Made by a program: the position numbers and the translations under genes
From: Skermanella aerolata KACC 11604
GTDB lineage: Bacteria > Pseudomonadota > Alphaproteobacteria > Azospirillales > Azospirillaceae
Direction of reading: 5' to 3'
DNA length: 64,000 nt
Assembly: GCF_000936425.1 (NCBI RefSeq)
Contig: NZ_AVFK01000003.1
Span: forward strand, 124,001 to 188,000
Shown here: positions 49,298 through 58,409 of the stretch, one piece after another
Layout of the letters: each line of letters starts with the position of its first letter
How positions within the stretch are numbered: position 1 is the stretch's first letter
Notes under the pieces: model-generated
Database searches by the model: none
Told to the model about the DNA's origin: nothing
The model's input: only the letters and a program-made list of their open reading frames with translations

Positions 49298-50571
49298 CGC
49301 CGATCGTCTTCGGTTTGGCGATGCTGCTGCTGATCGGCACGCCGATCGGCATAGCCTTCGCCCTGGTCGTTCTGCTGAACGTCGAGACCTTCGACCTCTG
49401 GCTGGATAGCCTGGGCTCGGTCCCGTACGACAGCGTCATGAGCTTCCCGCTGCTGGCGATCCCGCTGTTCCTGCTGGTCGGCGAGGTCATGAACCGGGGG
49501 GGATTGGCTGAAAGCCTGACGGCCTTCTGCGACCTGCTGCTGCGGCGCCTGCCGGCCCGGCTCGGCCATATCGCGATAGGGGCCAGCGCGCTGATGGGCG
49601 CCATCACCGGGTCGTCGGTCGCGACGGTCGCCGCCATCGGCGGCACGGTCGGACCGGAGATGGAGCGGCGCGGCTATCGGCGCGGCTACATCGCCTCGCT
49701 GGTCGCGGCGGCCGGCCTGCTCGGCGTGCTGATCCCGCCGTCGATCCCGCTGATCCTCTACGGCTCGATCGTCGGCGTCTCGATTACGGAGCTGTTCCTG
49801 GCGACGCTCCTGCCGGGTCTCGTGATGGCCTGCGTCTTCTTCGCGACCCACGCGATGTTGGCCAAGCGCGCCTTGGCTAACGGCCGGGAAAGTGCGGCTC
49901 CCGAGACCAGCCGCACGCTGTCGCGCGGCCGCCATAACCTGCGCACCGCCTCGGCGCTGCTCCTGCCGTTCCTCGTGCTGGGCGGCATCTACAGCGGCCT
50001 GTTCACCCCGACGGAAGCGGCGGCGGTCGCGGCGCTCTACACATTAGTCGTGACCCTGCTCCAGCGGACGTTGCGGACGAACGAGCTGCCGGGCGTGTTC
50101 AGCACGACGGCGCGGACCGCCGCCGCGATCCTGACGATCATCGCCTTCACCGCGATCTTCAACCGGGCGCTGGTCCTGGCGCAGATCCCGCAGGACATCG
50201 CCAGCTTCGCCGTGAGCGTGACCGACAGCCCGCTGGTCTTCCTGGCGATGGTCAACCTAGTCCTGCTGCTGGTCGGCATGTTCATGGAGACCAACGCCGC
50301 CGTGCTGCTGATGGGGCCACTGCTGGCGCCCGCCGCCGACCAGTTCGGCATTGACCCGGTCCACTTCGGCATCGTCCTGGTGACCAACATCGAGATCGGC
50401 CTGCTGACGCCGCCGCTCGCCGCCAACCTTTACGTGGCGGCGCGGACGACCGGGGCCAGCCTGCTCGAGATGGCGCCGTATTTCGGCTGGTTCCTGCTGG
50501 CGACGCTGCTGACACTGGCCGCCATCACCTACATTCCCGCGCTGCCCCTCTGGTACCGCGTATTCTTCTGA
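49294..50571 (+). CDS. dctM: TRAP transporter large permease (DctM family), second system
   Basis: This 425-residue membrane protein has about 12 helices and DctM motifs FPLLAIPLFLLVGEVMNRGG, GASALMGAITGSSVATVAAI and LIPPSIPLILYGSIVG. It completes the TRAP transporter of this operon and overlaps dctQ by 4 bp. An alcohol dehydrogenase gene follows 14 bp later, so imported substrate feeds directly into oxidation. Confidence 0.92.
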   Translation: MTPIVFGLAMLLLIGTPIGIAFALVVLLNVETFDLWLDSLGSVPYDSVMSFPLLAIPLFLLVGEVMNRGGLAESLTAFCDLLLRRLPARLGHIAIGASALMGAITGSSVATVAAIGGTVGPEMERRGYRRGYIASLVAAAGLLGVLIPPSIPLILYGSIVGVSITELFLATLLPGLVMACVFFATHAMLAKRALANGRESAAPETSRTLSRGRHNLRTASALLLPFLVLGGIYSGLFTPTEAAAVAALYTLVVTLLQRTLRTNELPGVFSTTARTAAAILTIIAFTAIFNRALVLAQIPQDIASFAVSVTDSPLVFLAMVNLVLLLVGMFMETNAAVLLMGPLLAPAADQFGIDPVHFGIVLVTNIEIGLLTPPLAANLYVAARTTGASLLEMAPYFGWFLLATLLTLAAITYIPALPLWYRVFF

Positions 50572-50585
50572 TCTGGAGACACCCC

Positions 50586-51695
50586 ATGACAGCCCTTCCC
50601 ACCAGTTCCCGCGCCGCTGTCCTGCGCCAGTTCGGCGAGCCGCTCCGGATCGAGGACGTGCCTGTCCCGCGCGAGATCGAGCCCGGCGCCATCCTGGCCC
50701 GGATCGAGACCTGCTCCGTCTGCGGCACCGACGTCCACCTGTCGCGTGGCACGCTGTCGCTTAAGGTCGACCTGCCGATCATCATCGGCCACGAGATGGT
50801 CGGCCGGATCATAGCGCTCGGCTCCGGCTCCGACCGCGACAGCATCGGCAATCCGCTCCGGGTCGGCGACCGCATCGTCTACACCCACACCGCCTGCGGC
50901 TCGTGCTTCTACTGCACCGTCGCGCGCCAGCCGACGCTGTGCGACAACCGCAAGGCCTATATGTACGAGTCGATGGAGAAGCCGCCGTTCCTGATGGGCG
51001 GCTTCTCGGAATACGGCTACGTCCTGCCGGAATCGGGCCGCATCCGCGTGCCGGACGACGTTCCCAACGACCTCGCCAGCCTGTGCAGCTGCGCCTTCCG
51101 CTCCGTCATGAACGCCACGTCGCAGCTTGGGACGATAGCGCCGACCGACACGGTGGCGATCCAGGGCGCCGGCCCGCTGGGCCTGCTCGCGGCGGCGGTC
51201 GCCAAGGTCGGCGGCGCCAGGCGGGTCATCGTGATCGGCGGTCCCTCGGCCCGGCTCGACATGGCGCTGGCCTTCGGCGCTGATGAGGTCATCCCGGTCG
51301 AGACGACCTCTCCGGCGGAGCGGGCCGACAAGGTGCGCGAGCTGTCCAACGGACGCGGCGCCGACATCGTCATGGAGTTCACCGGCCATCCCGGCGCGTT
51401 CTCCGAGGGGCTGGAGATCGCCCGCAAGGGCGGCCGCTATCTGGTCGTCGGCCAGCTCGGCGATGCTGGCACCGAGATCAAGCCGTCGATGATCGTCAAG
51501 AAGAACCTCCAGGTCATCGGTTCGTTCTCCGGCGATGCCGCCAGCTATTGGAAGGCCTTGCAGTTCGTCCAGCGCCACCAGAAGACGATCCCGTTCGACC
51601 GCATGATCACCGGCCGCTTCCGCCTGGACGAGGTCAACACAGCACTGGAACGGATGCGGAAGTTCGAGGAAATCAAGCCCGTTATCGAGATCTGA
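50586..51695 (+). CDS. Zinc-dependent alcohol dehydrogenase (MDR family)
   Basis: The 369-residue medium-chain dehydrogenase has catalytic-zinc residues in CSVCGTDVHLSRG and GHEMVG. The structural-zinc set C-x2-C-x2-C-x7-C lies in CGSCFYCTVARQPTLC, and the NAD site is IQGAGPLGLLAAAVAK (about residues 199-214). It oxidises an alcohol to an aldehyde or ketone with NAD(P). The aldehyde dehydrogenase at the head of the operon could take the product. The substrate is unknown; the TRAP partner suggests a hydroxylated carboxylic acid. Confidence 0.88.
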   Translation: MTALPTSSRAAVLRQFGEPLRIEDVPVPREIEPGAILARIETCSVCGTDVHLSRGTLSLKVDLPIIIGHEMVGRIIALGSGSDRDSIGNPLRVGDRIVYTHTACGSCFYCTVARQPTLCDNRKAYMYESMEKPPFLMGGFSEYGYVLPESGRIRVPDDVPNDLASLCSCAFRSVMNATSQLGTIAPTDTVAIQGAGPLGLLAAAVAKVGGARRVIVIGGPSARLDMALAFGADEVIPVETTSPAERADKVRELSNGRGADIVMEFTGHPGAFSEGLEIARKGGRYLVVGQLGDAGTEIKPSMIVKKNLQVIGSFSGDAASYWKALQFVQRHQKTIPFDRMITGRFRLDEVNTALERMRKFEEIKPVIEI

Positions 51696-51721
51696 CAAAC
51701 CATCCGACTGGAACGCGACAG

Positions 51722-52918
51722 ATGCCGCACTACGACGAGAACAGCCGCGGCCCCTTGGATGGGGTGCGGATACTCGACCTGTCCCGATTGGTCGCCGGCA
51801 ACATGGTCACCCACGTGCTGGCCGACCACGGCGCCGACGTGATCAAGGTGGAACACCCGCAGAAGGGCGACGACCTGCGCAGCTGGCGGGTCGAGGGCGT
51901 CGAGATCTATTGGAAGGTCTATTCCCGCAACAAGCGCAGCATGGCGCTCGACATCAAGACCGACGAAGGCAAGGACATCCTGCTGCGGCTGGCCGAGACC
52001 GCCGACGTCGTCGTGGAGAACTTCGTTCCCGGTACGCTGGAGCGCTGGGGCCTGGGGCCGGACGTGCTGCAGGGCCGCAACCCCGGCCTGGTCATCCTCC
52101 GCATCTCCGGCTGGGGCCAGACCGGCCCCTACGCCAAGCGGCCGGGCTTCGGGACGCTGGTCGAGGCGATGTCGGGCTACGCCCACCTCAACGGCTATCC
52201 CGACCGCCCGCCGGTCCTGCCGCCGCTGGCGATGGCCGACATGGTCGCCGGGCTCTACGGCTCGTCGGCGGTGCTGGCCGCCCTCCGCCACGCGGTCAGG
52301 GGCGAGCGGGGCGGGCAGGTGATCGACCTGTCACTGTTCGAACCGATCTTCTCCATGATCGGGGCCGAGGCGGCGCAATACCAATTGACCGGCGTGCCGT
52401 CCAACCGGGCCGGCAACCAGTCGACCCATACGGCGCCGCGCAACGTCTATGTCTGCTCCGACGGCAAATACGTGGCGATGTCCGGCTCCATGCAGTCGAT
52501 GGCCGAGCGGATCTTCACCACCATCGGCCACCCTGAGCTGATCGCCGATCCCCGATTCCGGACCAACGACGATCGCGTCCGCCACCGGGACGAGCTGGAC
52601 CTGATCATCGGCGCCGTCATCGCCACCCGCACCCAGCAGCAGAACCTGGACCTGTTCGAGGCGGCCGGCGTCACCGTCGGTCCCGTCTGCTCGATAGCCG
52701 ATCTGGTCGATCACCCCTTCGTCCGTGGCCGCGAGGTCATCGTCGAGCTGCCGGACGATGACATGGGAACGCTCCCCATGCACAATGTCATTCCCCGGAT
52801 GTCCGGCACGCCCGGCGGCATGCGCCGCCCGGCGCCGCGCATCGGCCAGCACAACGCCGAGATCCTGGCGGAACTCGGCATCACGATGGCGGAACGCGAA
52901 CAGGAGATGCCGGCATGA
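51722..52918 (+). CDS. Class III CoA-transferase (CaiB/BaiF family), second copy
   Basis: The start at 51722 gives 398 residues, the normal length. Motifs include VRILDLSRLVAGNMVTHVL, HGADVIKVEHPQKGDDLRSW and NKRSMALDIKTDEGK. At the catalytic-Asp position it reads IDLSLFEPIF, so Glu seems to replace Asp, a common subclass. Its stop overlaps the CitE-like lyase start by 4 bp; this pairing is known from routes that make and split malyl-, citramalyl- or similar CoA esters. It would charge the acid made by the upstream dehydrogenases with CoA from succinyl-CoA or another donor. Confidence 0.87.
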   Translation: MPHYDENSRGPLDGVRILDLSRLVAGNMVTHVLADHGADVIKVEHPQKGDDLRSWRVEGVEIYWKVYSRNKRSMALDIKTDEGKDILLRLAETADVVVENFVPGTLERWGLGPDVLQGRNPGLVILRISGWGQTGPYAKRPGFGTLVEAMSGYAHLNGYPDRPPVLPPLAMADMVAGLYGSSAVLAALRHAVRGERGGQVIDLSLFEPIFSMIGAEAAQYQLTGVPSNRAGNQSTHTAPRNVYVCSDGKYVAMSGSMQSMAERIFTTIGHPELIADPRFRTNDDRVRHRDELDLIIGAVIATRTQQQNLDLFEAAGVTVGPVCSIADLVDHPFVRGREVIVELPDDDMGTLPMHNVIPRMSGTPGGMRRPAPRIGQHNAEILAELGITMAEREQEMPA

Positions 52919-53841
52919 CCCAGACTTTTGCCAACAAGACGCTGCCGATCTGGCGGTCGATGCTGTTCGTTCCCGTCAACAACGAACGCTTCCTCGCCAG
53001 CGCTCCCAAGCGGGGAGCCGACGTCATCCAGCTCGACCTGGAGGACAGCATTCCGCCCGACCAGAAGGTCGAGGCGCGCGGTATGGTCCGCACCGCCGCC
53101 GCCCGGCTGGCGCGCGAAGGCGTTCAGGTCGTCGTCCGGATCAACCGGCCGTGGCGGCAGGCCGTCGCCGACATCGAGTCCAGCGTCTGCGCCGAGGTCA
53201 TGGCGCTGACGCTGCCCAAGGTGCCGGACGCCAGCCACATCCGCGCCGTCGGCGAGATCCTGGACGAGCTGGAGTTCGAACGCGGCCTGCCCCGGGGCCA
53301 CACCGGCCTCGTCGCGATGATCGAAACAGCCGACGGCCTTGGCGAGATGCGCGCCATCGCAGCATCCCCGCGCGTCCTCGGCATCACGGTCGGCGCCGAG
53401 GACCTAGCGGTGTCGATGGGCATGGTGCCCGACGACCGCAGCCTCTACGTTCCCAACGTCATGGCGGTGGCGGCGGCGCGGGCCGCCGGCTGCCTGCCCA
53501 TCGGCTATGTCGGCTCGGTGGCGGACTACACCGACCTGGAGCGGTACCGTCGCGTCATCCAGGAAGCGCGCCGGCTGGGCTTCGAGGGCGGCTTCTGCAT
53601 CCACCCCGATCAGGTGGCGATCCTCAACGAGGCCTTCGCCCCGTCCGCCAAGGAGGTCCAGGACGCGGAGGAGGTCGTCGCGGCGTTCGAGGCCGGCCTG
53701 CGCGAGGGCAGGGGCGCCGTCCGACATAAGGGCCGCATGCTCGACCTTCCCGTGGTCGACCAGTCGCGGGCGGTGCTGGCGCGGCACCGGGCGATATCCG
53801 GATTAGCCGTGGACAGGGGGGCCGCCGGCTCGTCAAGTTAG
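52915..53841 (+). CDS. CoA-ester lyase, HpcH/HpaI (CitE-like) family
   Basis: The 308-residue protein opens WRSMLFVPVNNERFLASAPK and DVIQLDLEDSIPPDQK, the CitE/citramalyl-CoA lyase signature. VVVRINRPW is in the barrel, MIETADGLGEMRAI carries the metal Glu, and GAEDLAVSMGM the second acid. FCIHPDQVAILNEAFAPS carries the conserved C-terminal His-Pro. Family members split (S)-citramalyl-, malyl- or methylmalyl-CoA into acetyl- or propionyl-CoA plus pyruvate or glyoxylate. Coupled to a CoA-transferase, it is the C-C cleavage step of this operon. Confidence 0.88.
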   Translation: MTQTFANKTLPIWRSMLFVPVNNERFLASAPKRGADVIQLDLEDSIPPDQKVEARGMVRTAAARLAREGVQVVVRINRPWRQAVADIESSVCAEVMALTLPKVPDASHIRAVGEILDELEFERGLPRGHTGLVAMIETADGLGEMRAIAASPRVLGITVGAEDLAVSMGMVPDDRSLYVPNVMAVAAARAAGCLPIGYVGSVADYTDLERYRRVIQEARRLGFEGGFCIHPDQVAILNEAFAPSAKEVQDAEEVVAAFEAGLREGRGAVRHKGRMLDLPVVDQSRAVLARHRAISGLAVDRGAAGSSS

Positions 53842-53876
53842 GCCCGACACGACCGATTGGGACGCCGCCACCGCAG

Positions 53877-54809
53877 ATGGATCTTCGCCAGCTCAGGTAC
53901 TTTCTCGCCGTCGCGGAACATGGCTCCATCCTCAAGGCATCGCAGGCGCTGCGCGTGGCCCAGCCCTCGATCAGCACCCATCTGCGCAACCTTGAGGAGG
54001 AGTTCGGCGTCGTCCTGTTCGAGCGCTCGGCCCGCGGCGTCGTGGCGACCAGCGAGGGGCAGGAACTGATCCGTCACGCCCGGCTGATCCTCAAGTCGGC
54101 CGACGACGCGCGGGAAAGCCTCCGGTCACGGTCCGACAGCCCGGTCGGTCGCGTGACCTTCGCGATCCCGACCTCGCTCGTGACGATCCTGGCCGTTCCG
54201 CTGATCGAGCAGACCCAGGCGGCGTTGCCTAATGTCACGTTGCGCGTCGTCGAGAGCATGAGCGGCTACATCGCGCACTGGTTGCTGGAGGGGCAGGTCG
54301 ATGTCGGCTTGCTCTACGGCGCGCATCCCAATTCCGGCATCGAAAGCACGAAACTCCTCACCGAGGAGCTTTACCTCGCCGGCCGCGACGAGGCCTCGCT
54401 GGCCGGCATTGCGGAAGGCGGCGACGCGCCGTTCCACCGGCTGGAACCGCTGAAATTCGTCCTGCCGGGGCGGGAGCATGGTCTCCGCTCGCTGATCGAG
54501 CAATCGGCGAGGCGGGCCGGCATCAGCCTGAACGTGACGATCGAGATCGACGCCTTCAGCCAGATCAAGCGCCTCGTCCGCCGCGGCGCCGGCCATACCA
54601 TCCTGTCGCTCGCAGCCTTGGAAAGCGACGAGTCCGGCGCCGCCCTCTCGGTCGCCCGCATCGTCGAACCGGTGGTCGAACGCTCCGTCCACATCGCTCA
54701 CGCCAACAGCCGTCCCCTGACCCGCGCCGCCCGCGAAGTCGAACGCATCGCGGTCGGCATCCTACGGACGGAGGCCAATTCCGGCTGGTGGCGCGCCAAG
54801 CTCTGGTGA
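53877..54809 (+). CDS. LysR-family transcriptional regulator
   Basis: The 310-residue protein has an N-terminal winged helix (MDLRQLRYFLAVAEHGSILKA and LRVAQPSISTHLRNLEEEFG) and a two-lobed LysR substrate domain, including FAIPTSLVTILAVPLIEQTQ. It resembles the CbbR/NAC-like subgroup. It follows the lyase gene by 35 bp on the same strand, so it may be co-transcribed with the operon and control it from the upstream region near 45925-45997. Confidence 0.86.
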   Translation: MDLRQLRYFLAVAEHGSILKASQALRVAQPSISTHLRNLEEEFGVVLFERSARGVVATSEGQELIRHARLILKSADDARESLRSRSDSPVGRVTFAIPTSLVTILAVPLIEQTQAALPNVTLRVVESMSGYIAHWLLEGQVDVGLLYGAHPNSGIESTKLLTEELYLAGRDEASLAGIAEGGDAPFHRLEPLKFVLPGREHGLRSLIEQSARRAGISLNVTIEIDAFSQIKRLVRRGAGHTILSLAALESDESGAALSVARIVEPVVERSVHIAHANSRPLTRAAREVERIAVGILRTEANSGWWRAKLW

Positions 54810-54830
54810 GGCGGTGCCCTGCCGCCATCA

Positions 54831-55709
54831 CTAGGGCTCCCGGTCCCGCATGGCCTCTATCAGCCAGCGGCGGAAGGTCTGCATGGCCGAGGTCTCCGAG
54901 CGCGACCGCAAGCGTGTCAGCCAGTAGCGCCCGGCCGGAGCCTCGGCCTCGAAGGGACGAACCAGCCGTTCGGTGCTCAGGTCATGCTCGAACATGCCGG
55001 CGGGCAGCAGTGCGACGCCGATCCCGGCTATCGCCGCCGCCGCCATGGTAGGGGAGGAGTCGAAAACCGGACCCCGGATCGTCGGGCAGGGTGCCCCGGC
55101 GAGCGCGAACCAGCGCTGCCATTCCTCTCCCCGGTAGGAGCGAAGAAGTGTTTCGCGGGCAAGGTCGGCCGGCGTGGTCAGCCGCCGGGCCACTCCGGGC
55201 GCGCAGAGCGGAGTGAGGGGAGCGTCCAGCAGCAGGGTCGCCTCGATGCCGTGCCAAGCGCCGTCTCCGAAGCGGATCGCGAAATCCAGGCCCTCCCCGG
55301 CGAGGTCCACGCGGTTGTTGTTGGTCAGGATGCGAAGATCGATTCCCGGATACGCGCTGGTGAAGCCCGGAACCCGCGACAGCAGCCATCCCGTGGCGAA
55401 GGTGCCGACCACGCCGACCGTCAAGACCTCGTGGTAGCGGCCCCCGGTGAACCGGTCCAGAGTGGCCCCGATACTCTCGAAGGCGTCGTTCAGCACCGGC
55501 ACGAGTGCAGCACCCTCGTCGGTCAGGGTGAGGCCACGGGGCAGGCGCCGGAACAAGGTCACACCCAGCCGCGCCTCCAGCGTCCGGATGTGGTGGCTGA
55601 CCGCCGCCTGGCTGACGCGCAGCTCCATCCCCGCGCGGGTGAAGCTGAGGTGCCGTGCGGAGGCTTCGAAGGCGCGCAGGGCGTTGAGGGGAAGCTGCGG
55701 ACGGTCCAT
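54831..55709 (-). CDS. LysR-family regulator, AmpR-like, divergent from beta-lactamase
   Basis: The start at 55709 gives 292 residues, the normal length; the frame is open further upstream. The N-terminus MDRPQLPLNALRAFEASARH with LSFTRAGMELRVSQAAVSHH is typical of the GcvA/AmpR group. It is divergent from a class A beta-lactamase gene with 98 bp between, the classic ampR-bla layout, in which the regulator senses muropeptides and induces the lactamase. The inducer here is inferred from layout only. Confidence 0.86.
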   Translation of the reverse strand: MDRPQLPLNALRAFEASARHLSFTRAGMELRVSQAAVSHHIRTLEARLGVTLFRRLPRGLTLTDEGAALVPVLNDAFESIGATLDRFTGGRYHEVLTVGVVGTFATGWLLSRVPGFTSAYPGIDLRILTNNNRVDLAGEGLDFAIRFGDGAWHGIEATLLLDAPLTPLCAPGVARRLTTPADLARETLLRSYRGEEWQRWFALAGAPCPTIRGPVFDSSPTMAAAAIAGIGVALLPAGMFEHDLSTERLVRPFEAEAPAGRYWLTRLRSRSETSAMQTFRRWLIEAMRDREP

Positions 55710-55807
55710 TAGATTTCTTTTTGGTTTGCGAAAGGTATCGTCGTTTGTTCGTGCAACCCGGTGTTTGTAACGTCCAGCCACCAACACGACGAAGCTGGAG
55801 GTTTTAG
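55710..55807. promoter_or_regulatory. Divergent ampR-like/bla intergenic region
   Basis: These 98 bp must hold both promoters and the LysR operator. An AT-rich tract TTAGATTTCTTTTTGGTTTG starts at 55709 and a TTTGCGAAAGG segment follows. Several T-N11-A pairs are possible and I cannot pick one. The ribosome site GCTGGAGG lies directly before the bla start. Confidence 0.4.
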
Positions 55808-56695
55808 ATGATCGGAAGACGGCGATTTTTGGGCGCGGCAGGCGGCTTGATGCTGCTGGCCGTAAATCGCGCAAACGCTGGGAACGCCGATGTTCCGGAC
55901 AGCAAAGGGCTGAGCGACGTCATGGCGGCGCTCGAGCGCCGCAGTGGCGGGCGGCTGGGTGTGGCGATGCTCGACACCGGCAGCGGCCGGCGCTTCGACT
56001 GGCGCGGGGACGAGATGTTCCCCATGTGCAGCACCTTCAAATTTCTTTTGGCCGCGGCCATCCTGAAGAGAGTGGACGAGGGCAGGGAAAGCCTGACCCG
56101 CCGCATTCCCGTGTCGCCCGGCGACCTGATCCCCTATGCGCCCTTCGCCGAAACCCGGGTGAACGGCACGCCGCCCACGGTGGCGGAGCTTTGCGAAGCC
56201 ACGATGACGCTCAGCGACAACGTCGCGGCGAATCTCCTGCTGCCCGCCGTCGGCGACCCGGCCGGCCTCACCGCCTTCGTGCGCAGCCTGGGCGACGAGC
56301 GCACGCGGCTCGACCGCAACGAACCCACGCTGAACTCCTCTATCCCCGGCGACCCGCGCGACACGACGACGCCGAACGCGATGGTCCACAGCATGAACCG
56401 GCTGATGGTCGGCGACGCGCTGCGTCCATCCTCGCGCGAGCAGCTCATCGACTGGATGGTCGGCAACAAGACCGGCGACAAACGCCTGCGTGCCGGGTTG
56501 CCGCGGGACTGGCGTGTCGGCGACAAGACAGGCACCGGCAATGGATCGATAAACGACATCGGGATCGCCTGGCCCGGAGCCAGGCCGCCGATCCTGATCG
56601 CCAGCTACATCACGCAAACGCCCGAAGGGTTCAAGCAGGGCGACGCGATCCACGCGGATGTTGCGCGGGCCGCCACCGGCGCGTTCACCGGGTGA
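55808..56695 (+). CDS. bla: Class A beta-lactamase (Tat signal)
   Basis: The 295-residue protein has a twin-arginine signal IGRRRFLGAAGGLMLLAV, mature form from about residue 25. All class A motifs are present: Ser75-Thr-Phe-Lys78 (STFK), Ser136-Asp-Asn138 (SDN), Glu172 in NEPTLN and Lys240-Thr-Gly (DKTGTG). A Cys precedes the nucleophile (CSTFK), as in carbapenemases such as KPC, but the matching Cys after KTG is absent (KTGTGNGS), so that disulfide is not formed. It hydrolyses beta-lactams in the periplasm; the spectrum cannot be read. The divergent LysR gene probably controls it. Confidence 0.93.
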   Translation: MIGRRRFLGAAGGLMLLAVNRANAGNADVPDSKGLSDVMAALERRSGGRLGVAMLDTGSGRRFDWRGDEMFPMCSTFKFLLAAAILKRVDEGRESLTRRIPVSPGDLIPYAPFAETRVNGTPPTVAELCEATMTLSDNVAANLLLPAVGDPAGLTAFVRSLGDERTRLDRNEPTLNSSIPGDPRDTTTPNAMVHSMNRLMVGDALRPSSREQLIDWMVGNKTGDKRLRAGLPRDWRVGDKTGTGNGSINDIGIAWPGARPPILIASYITQTPEGFKQGDAIHADVARAATGAFTG

Positions 56696-56844
56696 TCCGC
56701 TGACAGCCGAGCGGCCCCGCGCCGGCTCGGCCAGCCCTCCGGGAAGCGGACGATCCTCCGAGGCACTCCGATCCGCTGAGGAACATGCCGGAGTTATCAG
56801 GGACAAGCCCCTCCCCGTCGTGCTAGCTGGTGTGACACGATGCG

Positions 56845-57330
56845 ATGGACGATGTCATGATTACGATCAGCCAGAATTTCGCCAAGGTCCTGACCGACTA
56901 CGTGGGACGGCTCCAAAACCACGACTTCTCGGAAGCCGCCATGGCGATAGCGGCGGCTATCGTCTGGTCCGATGGACGCCTGGACGAAGTCGAGCAGGCC
57001 AAACTGGAGGAGTTCATCACCACGTCGCCGCTGCTCCAGCCCTTCACGCCCTTCAGGCTGCTGAACACGTTCCAGCACTACAGCGAGATGTACAAGCTGC
57101 ATGGCGGCAAGGGGACGGAGGGCGTGCGGCGGGCCGTGCTCCGGATCCAGGACGAGGATCAGCAGGTCCTGCTGCTGAAGTTCGCCCTTGTGCTGGCCAA
57201 GGCTGACGATCCGGTCCTGCACGACGACGAGGAACAGGTGATCCGTGAGTTCTGCCAGTTGCTGAACATCCACGAAGACGAGGTATTCGGCGACATCGAC
57301 GACGACGGCGATGCCGATAGCGAGGGCTGA
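56845..57330 (+). CDS. TerB-like acidic helical protein
   Basis: The 161-residue protein has the TerB/DjlA-N-like pattern of a metal-binding helical domain: AIAAAIVWSDGRLDEVEQAK (about residues 32-51) and a second DEEQVIREFCQLLNI near residue 130. The tail is very acidic (DIDDDGDADSEG). Members of this fold are linked to tellurite resistance and membrane stress, but the role here is unknown. It stands alone between the beta-lactamase and a convergent GntR gene. An ATG at 56857 is an alternative start. No ribosome site is obvious. Confidence 0.62.
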   Translation: MDDVMITISQNFAKVLTDYVGRLQNHDFSEAAMAIAAAIVWSDGRLDEVEQAKLEEFITTSPLLQPFTPFRLLNTFQHYSEMYKLHGGKGTEGVRRAVLRIQDEDQQVLLLKFALVLAKADDPVLHDDEEQVIREFCQLLNIHEDEVFGDIDDDGDADSEG

Positions 57331-57468
57331 TGGCGAGGATCGACGCCTGACCGGTCCGGAGCCTCGATGCCCGCTACACCATGAGGCATGATCACCGCGG
57401 AGATTGCGCCGGCGAATGCTTGCCTGGAAGACATCTTCTTCTGACGGCAAGCATCTCACGCCCTTTTT

Positions 57469-58176
57469 TCAAGCCAGAGGATCGCTGTCGTTGAGCATCC
57501 GGATGTAGCTGGTCAAGGCGCCGCTGGCGTTCAGCATATGGGCGCGCATGCAGCGGGCGGCCTCGCCGCCGTCGCCCCGCGCCATCTGCCGCAGGATCTC
57601 CCCATGTTCCTCATGCGACTTGACGATCCGGTCGCCGTGCCGCAACTGGGTGCGCCGGAAGACCGCAAGCCTCGCGCGGATGCCGATCGCCTGTTCAGCC
57701 ATGAACTGGTTGTGGGTGCAGCGGTAGATCGCTTCGTGGAAGACCCGGTTGAATTCGTCATAGGCGTTGAGGTCGGACGCGGCGACCATGTCAGCCGACT
57801 CCTCGTGCAGGCCTTGAAGATGGCTGCGTTCCGCCGGAGTGATCCGGTACGTCGCCAGCCGGACGCACATGGCCTCCACCTCGGCTGTCGTCTCGAACAT
57901 GTCCATGATACGCTCCGGCGTCATCAGCGCCACGATCACGCCGCGCCGGGGCCGGATCTCGACCAATCCCGAGACGTCGAGTTGCCGCAGCGCTTCCCGC
58001 ACCGGCGTCCGCGACGCTCCGAACCGGGTCGCGATCTGCTGCTCGTCCAGCGCCGTTCCCGGCTTCAGCCGCCCGGTCGCGATTTCGTCGGCCAGCGCCC
58101 GCCGGATCTGGTCGGACAGCAGGCCCTTGTCTTCAGGTGAGGTTTCGCTTTCAGGCGTCGGACCGAGCAGGTTCAT
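57469..58176 (-). CDS. FCD-type GntR-family transcriptional regulator
   Basis: The 235-residue protein has a winged helix (LDEQQIATRFGASRTPVREA, about residues 42-61) and an FCD domain with EFNRVFHEAIYRCTHNQFM. It is divergent from another FCD-GntR gene at 58671. Short palindromes lie upstream of its start (TGGTATGCCA at 58176-58185, GTATAC at 58209-58214, TGGTACCA near 58237). They could be its own operators or sites for the neighbour. Confidence 0.86.
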   Translation of the reverse strand: MNLLGPTPESETSPEDKGLLSDQIRRALADEIATGRLKPGTALDEQQIATRFGASRTPVREALRQLDVSGLVEIRPRRGVIVALMTPERIMDMFETTAEVEAMCVRLATYRITPAERSHLQGLHEESADMVAASDLNAYDEFNRVFHEAIYRCTHNQFMAEQAIGIRARLAVFRRTQLRHGDRIVKSHEEHGEILRQMARGDGGEAARCMRAHMLNASGALTSYIRMLNDSDPLA

Positions 58177-58409
58177 GGTATGCCAAATGCCCCTGAGATC
58201 AATTCTCCGTATACAATACCACGGTTTTCCGGCCTTGGTACCATACGCAAATCGAATATTCGAGGGTTACGGAATCCTCGTGGCTGCCTTTCGCGCTATG
58301 CGGTTGCATCCGGTTGTGCGTTGCACAATATGTTTGTCCAACAGCCGCTCCAGGCGGCTGATCGATACTGAGGGAGAAAGCGCCGTTCCGTCTATCATGG
58401 AGTCAGACG
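58177..58409. promoter_or_regulatory. Intergenic region with GTATAC and TGGTACCA palindromes
   Basis: No gene is seen in this stretch. CGTATACAA at 58208-58216 carries the same GTATAC core as the perfect palindrome at 59400-59423. TGGTACCATACG follows near 58237. It probably contains the promoter of the minus-strand GntR gene. Confidence 0.35.

Noticed and set aside
51722-53841. Itaconate degradation module
   Set aside because: CoA-transferase and a citramalyl-CoA-lyase-like gene are present, but the itaconyl-CoA hydratase is missing and dehydrogenases are present in its place.
55808-56695. Carbapenemase of the KPC type
   Set aside because: A Cys precedes the active-site Ser, but the second Cys after KTG that forms the carbapenemase disulfide is absent.
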